From the NCBI RefSeq assembly GCF_033958435.1, contig NC_134137.1:109688501-109752500 (forward strand): a stretch of 64,000 nt of DNA, read 5' to 3'. Position 1 is the stretch's first letter, and the number at the start of each line of letters is the position of its first letter. Source of the DNA: Carettochelys insculpta. Taxonomy: Eukaryota > Chordata > Testudines > Carettochelyidae. Below, piece after piece: positions 58,941 to 64,000 of this stretch. The translations under genes were made by a program, and so were the position numbers. The notes below the pieces were generated by a model. The model made no database searches, was not told where the DNA came from, and was given only the letters and a program-made list of their open reading frames with translations.

Positions 58941-59669
58941 ACTAAGCATAAATGCTGAAGGATATTTGATACCCAAGGGGACAGACCAAAATTTCAGTGG
59001 ATTCTTCATATAAATCATAGAAAGATGTTGCATGGCAACAAAGAACTTCTTGTACTCCAAATTTAACTCCTCATCCTGAAAACAATCTGTCCAAGCACAC
59101 AGGGCCACCCCTGAAAGATTCTGGGTCCTAACTGTCAATAAGCTACATAATCAGTGTTTCTAACTTCCCCTCCCTTTAGTTCTAGGACACAGAAACTGAT
59201 TTTTCTAGTCAAGACTCTGTTAAGCAAATATGTTAAATTCCTGGAAAACTATCACACAGGTTCCTTTTAATTTACAGCAACTTAGCATAAATTAAGCATC
59301 TTAAAGCAAGAACAAGGCATTTATCAGTTCTGAGCTGATCTACTGCTTAGTTAAAATGTGGTAACCTCTGTCAGTTCACAGTAAAAAAGGCCTGTCGTAT
59401 TTTTAAATATCCACATTTCACTGTGAGTCCTCTCTATATCATTGTTCAGATTCAAAATTTTACTGTAAAATAATCTAAAACAAACAGAATTTGAATTTCT
59501 AATACAAAGTTTTCCACTAACTGTCACTATCTGAGACAAGTAATACTAAATGAAAAGGTCATTGTTAATGCACCGTTAAGATCTGCAATTTTGTGACCAC
59601 AAAAGTCAGGAAGTAGAAGATTAAGATTAACATATGTACAGTGTTTAATTGCTATTTGTTCAATAGGCT
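58941..59669. other. Anonymous intron
   Basis: Nothing recognised. Confidence 0.45.
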
Positions 59670-60190
59670 CAGAGTGGTAACTGGGTTAGTCTGTAGTTTC
59701 ACAAATAGCAAACAGTCCTGTAGCACCTTAAACACAAACAAATTTATTAGTCATGTGCTTTCATGGGCAAGATCCACTTCTTCAGATTATTGGAGTCAAT
59801 AATTAGAATCCAGGTTTCCTATAGCAGGGAAGGAGAGGAAAAGGAAGTGGGGGGGAAGGGTGTGGGGGTACCTGCCACTAGCAGTACCACTGGATGAAGC
59901 AAAAATTAAGTATGATGTGTGCCATTCCTGTAAATATCAAAGGTGGGGAAATTGCCCTTGTAATGCATAAGATAACTGATGTTTCTGGTAAGGCCTAATT
60001 TAAGTGTGTCAAATTTGCAAATGAATTCCAGTTTAGATGCTTCCCTCTGTAATCGTCTGGTAAAGTTCTTTTGTAGAAGAATGGCTACTTTTCAATCCAT
60101 TACTGAATGTCCAGGGAGGGTAAATCCCCCTCAATGTCCAATAGTAGCCCTTCTTCTGCAAAAGGACATTCTTCTTCTTCATTTAAACTA
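59670..60190 (-). pseudogene. Penelope-like element, minus strand, GIY-YIG end and tail
   Basis: On the minus strand, 60085-59905 reads LQREASKLEFICKFDTLKLG, the counterpart of ESSELQFICKFDSINQGLN in the copy at 22741. The frame is interrupted by stops. The tail (59670-59812) carries the complement of GTTTAAGGTGCTACAGGACT and of GAAGTGGATCTTGCCCATG. 5'-truncated. Confidence 0.78.
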
Positions 60191-60845
60191 GGCGTTAACA
60201 GAGATCTCAATTATCTTACGTGTTACAAGGTCACTTTTCTCTTTTTCTCTCCCTCCTTCCCTGCGATATAAACCTTTTCTGCTCCAGTGGTGAGTAACTG
60301 AAATTTGATATTTAGACCTCTATGCCTAGTCCAAGTGCCAGTGATACCTTTTAAAGTCACTAATAGTCCAACTTACAACAGCTTCCTTAATAAATTAATA
60401 AATATAAATTAAAATTCAGAGCTTTAATATTTGGACACTGGGGAACCTTGCTCTTTAACAGGTCAAAATGGAGTATGGAGACATCCAACACAAATTCATT
60501 GTTATGACAATTATGAGTTTTGAATGATTGGCAGTGACTCTGTTATTATAGCCACACATAAAGTCTTAAAATAAATGCTATGGTTGTGGATAACAGATGT
60601 ACAGTGGGCCAAATTGAGAAATGAGTCCAAAAACAAACAAAGTGTTTGTTAACGGAACAGTTTAACTACTTGTGAAACAACAAAGTAAATGACCAACTTT
60701 GTCACTATTATGTGCTGTTATAGTGCCTTTCCACCAACTCCCTAAGTGCTTCACAAATGTTTGTTCATTCATTACAAACACCGAAGCAGACAGGCACTCT
60801 CCCAGCTGCACAGAGCAGTGGGCGAATCTAGGCACAGAAAGTGTG
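60191..60845. other. Anonymous intron with an old SINE-like piece
   Basis: Near 60720-60790 CCTAAGTGCTTCACAAATGT recalls an old amniote repeat. No gene. Confidence 0.4.
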
Positions 60846-61366
60846 ACTTAAAAAGGTGTGTGGTGGGTGCTCCGGTCACAGGCCTGCACTGTGTTGGTGA
60901 CTCTGGCAGAGGGTCTGGTCCCAGCCCTGTATGGCAGCAGGAGTGTGTAGTGGTGACTCTGGCCGAGCCCTGCACTCCAGCAGGGCCTCTGGCTCCAGCC
61001 CCATGCAGTGGCAGGGGCTCCGGATCCAGCCCTGTGTTTCAGCAGGGGCTTCAGCCCTATGCACCAGCAGGGTCCTGGCCCCTGTCCTCTGCTCTGGTGG
61101 GGTCTCTGGCCCATGCCTCAGCAGGAGCTCTGGCTCCAGCCCCATGCTCCAGCAGGGGCTCATCCCCAACCCCCATGCTGCAGAGGAGCTGGTAGGGGTT
61201 CTGGCTCTGGACCCAGCCCCACAGATATGAGTCCAGCCCCAGCACAAGCTCCCAACTGCATGGGGGTAGGAGGGTCAGGATTGAGCTCCTGCCTTGCATG
61301 CCACTGAAAATCAGCTTGCATGCCATTCCTGGCACACTTGCTAGGGGTTGCTGATCTCTAGTCTGC
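60846..61366. repeat. GC-rich minisatellite-like block ending in a hAT terminus
   Basis: Imperfect units of about 30 bp built on GGCTCCAGCCCCATGC and CAGCAGGGGCT run from about 60960 to 61200. The block ends with CACTGAAAATCAGCTTGCAT and CTAGGGGTTGCTGATCTC, a reptile hAT-type terminus. The frames inside are composition artefacts. Confidence 0.6.
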
Positions 61367-61371
61367 CCCAA

Positions 61372-61450
61372 TAATCTGAAAAAGTAGGTCCTACCCTTGG
61401 AAGCTTATTACCTCATATAGTCTTTAAGGTGCTAGAGGAATGCTTGTCAT
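61372..61450 (+). mobile_element. Penelope-like element tail
   Basis: CTGAAAAAGTAGGTCCTACC, GGAAGCTTATTACCTCATA and AGTCTTTAAGGTGCTAGAGG are the PLE 3' tail only. Confidence 0.7.
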
Positions 61451-61946
61451 TTGTTTAATATATATGTTATGGGATCCCCTGGGCACAGCTGTGGAACTGT
61501 TGTGACCACTTAACTCTCCAACCTGGACTAGCTCACACAATGATTTGCTAGCAACAAGAAGCCACCCTTCAAGGTGTCATTACCACTCAGCACAAGAGTA
61601 TGTTGAGCTCCACATCCAGCTTGATTCCATGAATACTTCCTGAGCCACTCATAAACCATGTAGACAAAGGCACCAGTGTAATCCTCCTACCTCCTAGCCT
61701 TGCATGTCAGGAACTTACCCTCTTGCACTGCTCAAGATGATCAGTGCAAATTTATTAATCAATTTACCACTTCATCAATAGAAAGAGAATATAAACCAGC
61801 CTTCTTAACACGTGAGCAAATATACCAAACACATTGGCAAACTCACTGCTAAAGATATTGACTATAATAGATGAACGAAAAGAGTGGCTGCCAAACGAAA
61901 ATAAAACAAAAGCACAAATTAAACCTATTAGACTGGGTGACATCTA
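61451..61946. other. Anonymous intron
   Basis: Nothing recognised. Confidence 0.45.
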
Positions 61947-62370
61947 GATCAGCAGCAGGCAATCTGTAGCCTGTGGGCCGCACGCAGTCCATTGGGGTTC
62001 TATCGGCGGCCCACAAGACATTTTGTTTACTGTTACCCATGTGCAGAGTTGCCAGATACCCCTCGTTTCTGTCTGCATAGTTTTTTTCCCGCCTGCATTA
62101 CTGAAGTGACACCCATGTGAGGCAAGTCCATGTAAAGTTAGGGGCGTGCTGACTGCACACAACATTGACTATGAGAGCCCTGTGTTCCCTCTGTGTCCAG
62201 TCAAAGTGCTGCTATGGTTCAGTCAGCACATCCTGCAAATTCTAGGTAGGAAAGCACAATTAGTGAAACCATTCTATCCTGGCAGGCCACCTTGCTTACA
62301 AAAATCTTGCAGCTCGCTGAGATGAAGGAGAACCACACATGCACACTACTCACTAGCCTAAAATGCCTCT
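61947..62370. mobile_element. hAT-type repeat, one end clear
   Basis: CAGCAGGCAATCTGTAGCCT followed by GTGGGCCGCACGCAGTCC is a diverged hAT terminus (family CAGGGGTCGGCAACC and GGCCCGC words). The right end is not clear. Confidence 0.5.
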
Positions 62371-62855
62371 AACCGACGTAGATTAAGAAGTTTTTTTTCC
62401 ACTAACACTGGATATTACAGTTCTTATTATTCAGGATTGTCCATTAAACCTGGACCAGTCTTCTCTGTTGGAGTCTTCAGTCTTCTGAGTAGCCTTGTTT
62501 CTGCAGAATAGGTGGAGTAGAAGAAAGGAAAAAGATGTTCTGTTTTACATCCTTACACCATGTGCTTGGAGAACACAAGTCCAGGCATGTCTGGTAGGCA
62601 TTGCTGACACCCCAGACAAAATATTTATATTTATATACTAATTATTAAAGTTTTACATTCTACATACTTATTTTCTTACATATGCAGAAAGTTTTTTTTT
62701 TTTCCCATATGAATATAACTCATTGATTTGGATTACATTAGACAAGTTGCAGGGGACCGGGAGGTGTGCTGTTAATTGCACAGATATAAAGTGCGGCACA
62801 CACAAAATAATTTCAAAATCGTGGGTGCATTATTTCAAAATTGGTAACCCTTAAA
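62371..62855. other. Anonymous intron
   Basis: Nothing recognised. Confidence 0.45.
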
Positions 62856-63110
62856 GGCTGTGGCTACACTGCCCTTCCCTTTCAGAAGGGGCATGCAAAT
62901 GTGGCCGATCAGAAATACAAATGAGGCATAGATTTAAATATCTCATGTCTCATTTGCATACTCACGTGGGAGCTCAATTCCGGAAGAGCTGATTTCGAAA
63001 GCCAAAACAGCCGTGTAGACAGGGTTCCTTCAAAAGGAAGCCCCACTTTGGAAAGCACCCTTCTTCTTGAAAAAAGAAAAGGAAACTGGCCTTTTCTTGA
63101 AAACCATGCC
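62856..63110. mobile_element. Truncated foldback MITE
   Basis: Begins GGCTGTGGCTACACTGCCC, with GTCTCATTTGCATACTC and CCGTGTAGACAGGGTTCCTT toward the centre. This is the left arm of the type seen at 52927-53320. The right arm is missing. Confidence 0.65.
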
Positions 63111-63229
63111 TTCTCAACCCTTATTTCAAGGATGAAACAAAAGCAACAAGTTTCAGTGTCTCAAAAGATTGACTAACACTACTTCTTAGTGGAAATTTGG
63201 AAAGAGATGTGTAATTTTGGAAAAACCAA

Positions 63230-64000
63230 GAGTGCCTAAAGGCTTAAACAAGGCACCGTTACCTGTGCTATGGTATTCTAATCAAAAGGCATAGGAAACA
63301 TAGCATGTTTATTCTGATTACATAACAAGCTAACTTTCATCATTCAGCTCTAAATATTGTGCTGAAAATAATCTGGATAATAAATGTCTGCTGACCCTCG
63401 ATAATGCTCCTGGTCACCCTATCAAGGTTGAAGACTACGGCGATAACATTTGAGTAGTTTTTTGCCCCCAAATACCACTTCCATCCTTCAGCCAATGGAT
63501 CAAGGTGTTATGCTACATTTTAAAGTTTACTATCTGGAACTGGTGATGAGGTATCTCATATCTGCATCAGACGAAGAAGACAAGCCAACAATTAAGATTG
63601 TGGAAGAACTACAATGTCCAGATGGCTATAGAAAATATCACAAATGCACAGAATAAAATTGCTCAAAGTACCATGAATGGTGTTTGGAAAAAGCTATTGC
63701 CAAAATATGTTCATGATTTCCGTGGTCTTGAGGGTGACGTGAAAGACATTTAAAAGACTACTGTGCAACTGGCAACTCAAGCAGGATTCAATGAGGTAGA
63801 CGCAGATGATGTCCAAGATCAGTTATCGTTACCCAGTGAAGATTTGACTAATGAAGAATCAATTCAGCTGGATGCAGAAAGGTTATCAGAAAAGGAGGAA
63901 GAATTGGATGAACCACAAAAAATGCTGGACACTAAAACACTCTCAAAATTCTTCAGTGCCTTGGAGGCAGCTACACAAATTCTCAATGACAAAACCCCAA
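63230..64000 (+). pseudogene. pogo/Tigger transposase relic, runs off the right edge
   Basis: Tigger elements encode a DDE transposase related to TIGD and jerky proteins. On the plus strand, in shifting frames, this region reads LLTLDNAPGHPIKVEDY (63392 on), FLPPNTTSILQPMDQGVMLH (63459 on) and then QSTMNGVWKKLLPKYVHDFR (63665 on). These are the second catalytic Asp segment, the PPNTTS/QPMDQG motif and the C-terminal W block in the right order. Stops lie at several points, and the upstream half (from about 63240, KAPLPVLWYSNQKA) is broken. The last part is an acidic tail as in jerky-type proteins. Confidence 0.88.

Noticed and set aside
60746..61250. Open frames on both strands
   Set aside because: They are by-products of the minisatellite-like CAGCAGGGGCT array.

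Overview
The window is vertebrate intronic DNA, most likely from a turtle (Testudines). Only one piece is clearly host coding sequence: a 155-bp exon on the minus strand (51606-51760) that encodes part of the domain I pore loop of the sodium leak channel NALCN, with both splice sites in place and phases that fit the known protein. I found no other NALCN exon, so positions 1-51605 and 51761-64000 read as two NALCN introns, or parts of them. The turtle assignment is an inference from the near-identity of the NALCN peptide to the tetrapod protein and from the repeat mix: PIF/Harbinger elements with a Myb-like partner gene, Penelope-like elements, CR1, MIR and hAT.

Layout. 1-3293: the right part of a PIF/Harbinger element (Harb-1A) with an apparently open two-exon transposase on the minus strand, convergent with a Myb-like gene, and a solo LTR in the Myb intron. 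3294-11820: anonymous intron plus several foldback MITEs. 11832-16275: a MITE of the TGTCAACAG type split by a 4.0-kb Harbinger copy (Harb-1B) whose two genes are both broken. 16279-22700: intron with old CR1 and MIR pieces and one unexplained exon-like segment at 22021-22265. 22741-23370: a Penelope-like element (PLE) 3' end with GIY-YIG coding sequence. About 23400-28000: an old second Harbinger lineage (Harb-2), with its transposase on the plus strand, its Myb-like gene on the minus strand, and a 710-bp Harb-1 deletion derivative inserted in the Myb gene. 28000-36500: hAT and mariner-type MITEs and foldback MITEs in plain intron. 36555-39482: a hAT element containing the second 710-bp Harb-1 derivative, followed by a PLE tail containing an 1183-bp solo LTR. 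39800-48720: a GC-rich MITE with a nested foldback MITE, a CR1 reverse transcriptase relic, a further MITE, an LTR-like block and a PLE inverted dimer. 48720-64000: the NALCN exon, further MITEs, MIR, PLE and CR1 remains, two GC-rich blocks and a pogo/Tigger transposase relic running off the right edge.

How it fits together. At least six nested insertions can be ordered in time, several with readable target-site duplications. Many MITEs with unrelated interiors share Harbinger-like ends (GG...GTCTACAC near the left end, GTGTAGAC...CC near the right) and 3-bp duplications, often within C-NNN-G. This suggests that one Harbinger transposase source, of which Harb-1A is the best preserved copy here, mobilised a diverse set of foldback elements. 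All function statements come from reading the translations and comparing them with remembered protein families; no search was run.
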